A stretch of DNA of 64,000 nt from assembly GCA_034766995.1 (NCBI GenBank), contig CM068313.1, positions 34,794,996-34,858,995 of the forward strand. The letters run 5' to 3'. The translations under genes were made by a program, and so were the position numbers. Source of the DNA: Acanthacorydalis orientalis. Taxonomy: Eukaryota; Arthropoda; Insecta; Megaloptera; Corydalidae. The notes beneath the pieces were generated by a model, which saw only the letters and a list, made by a program, of their open reading frames with translations, was not told the DNA's origin and did no database searches. Each line of letters begins with the position of its first letter. Within the stretch, counting starts at the first letter, position 1. This document shows, in pieces, positions 63,910 to 64,000 of this stretch.

Positions 63910-64000
63910 TAAAAAATAAATATAACTTACATTTTTACAACTTAAGTTAGATTTAGAAAAATTTTCCATTTCCAATATACAATCATAATAAAGTGGACAT
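62640..64000 (-). CDS. EXD1-like protein, LSm-like plus 3'-5' exonuclease fold, 5' end possibly outside window
   Basis: EXD1 is an RNA-binding adaptor of piRNA biogenesis with a catalytically inactive exonuclease fold in mouse and silkworm. Exons on the minus strand: 64000-63931 (open to the window edge; an in-frame ATG lies at 63969) and 63692-62640. Counting from that ATG the protein is 363 aa. An LSm-like barrel at about 33-95 (GDKILLKLVEGDTYVGKF, GNTINCLCNFYPNEI) is followed by a Ser/Glu-rich linker. The DEDD exonuclease fold at about 130-300 shows VISVDGKNSEFG, AYVFDVKSIG, IIKVVYNCKKLNECL and NIFDVNIAHM. Exonuclease positions look degenerate: Lys replaces Glu in the first motif (VDGK) and Asn replaces Asp in the second (YNCKK). 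The extreme N terminus is uncertain. Family assignment is from motif pattern, not a search. Confidence 0.75.
63855..63907. repeat. (TA)n microsatellite in EXD1-like intron
   Basis: About 53 bp of alternating T and A, ending about 24 bp inside the donor-side end of the intron. Confidence 0.9.
63931..64000 (-). CDS. EXD1-like upstream exon, partial
   Basis: Frame CPLYYDCILEMENFSKSN and so on, ending before gtaagt, open to the end of the window. Either the Met in this exon (63969) starts the protein or the start lies beyond the window. Confidence 0.55.

Overview
The window is AT-rich animal nuclear DNA, roughly 80 percent A+T by eye, with GT-AG introns, about 45 (TA)n microsatellites and several degraded mariner, hAT, piggyBac-type and RTE-type mobile elements. 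Gene content, intron sizes and composition suggest an insect, most likely a hymenopteran such as a bee. That assignment is inference and was not tested by a search.

Layout. Positions 1-10750 hold no recognisable host gene: (TA)n tracts, an RTE-type LINE 3' fragment (2312-2770), a triplicated unit with embedded microsatellites (6507-6950) and a dead full-length mariner (8388-9697). From 10759 to 48747 (+) lies one spondin-1/F-spondin gene in 12 coding exons. Its first intron is 29 kb and carries further mariner and hAT debris and a few GC-richer islands. The gene joins cleanly into 876 residues: signal peptide, Reeler, Spondin_N and five thrombospondin type 1 repeats.

Between 48748 and 52597 is a gene-free stretch with a hAT-like MITE (50376-50682) and a striking 90-bp-arm hairpin (52116-52300). 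Both hairpin arms are homologous to a coding exon of the downstream gene feo/PRC1. Mitochondrial initiation factor 3 (-, 53314-52598) and feo/PRC1 (+, 54080-57708) are head to head. GUF1/LepA (+, 58954-61930) follows feo and is tail to tail with an EXD1-like gene (-, 62640 to the window end), whose 5' end may lie outside the window.

Working together: MTIF3 and GUF1 both act in mitochondrial translation, feo bundles spindle-midzone microtubules, EXD1 belongs to the piRNA pathway, and spondin-1 is a secreted matrix protein. No operon-like logic links them. The most unusual object is the feo-derived inverted repeat about 3 kb from its apparent source. It has the structure expected of a young hairpin-RNA (endo-siRNA) or proto-miRNA locus. 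Its transcription and function are not shown by sequence alone.
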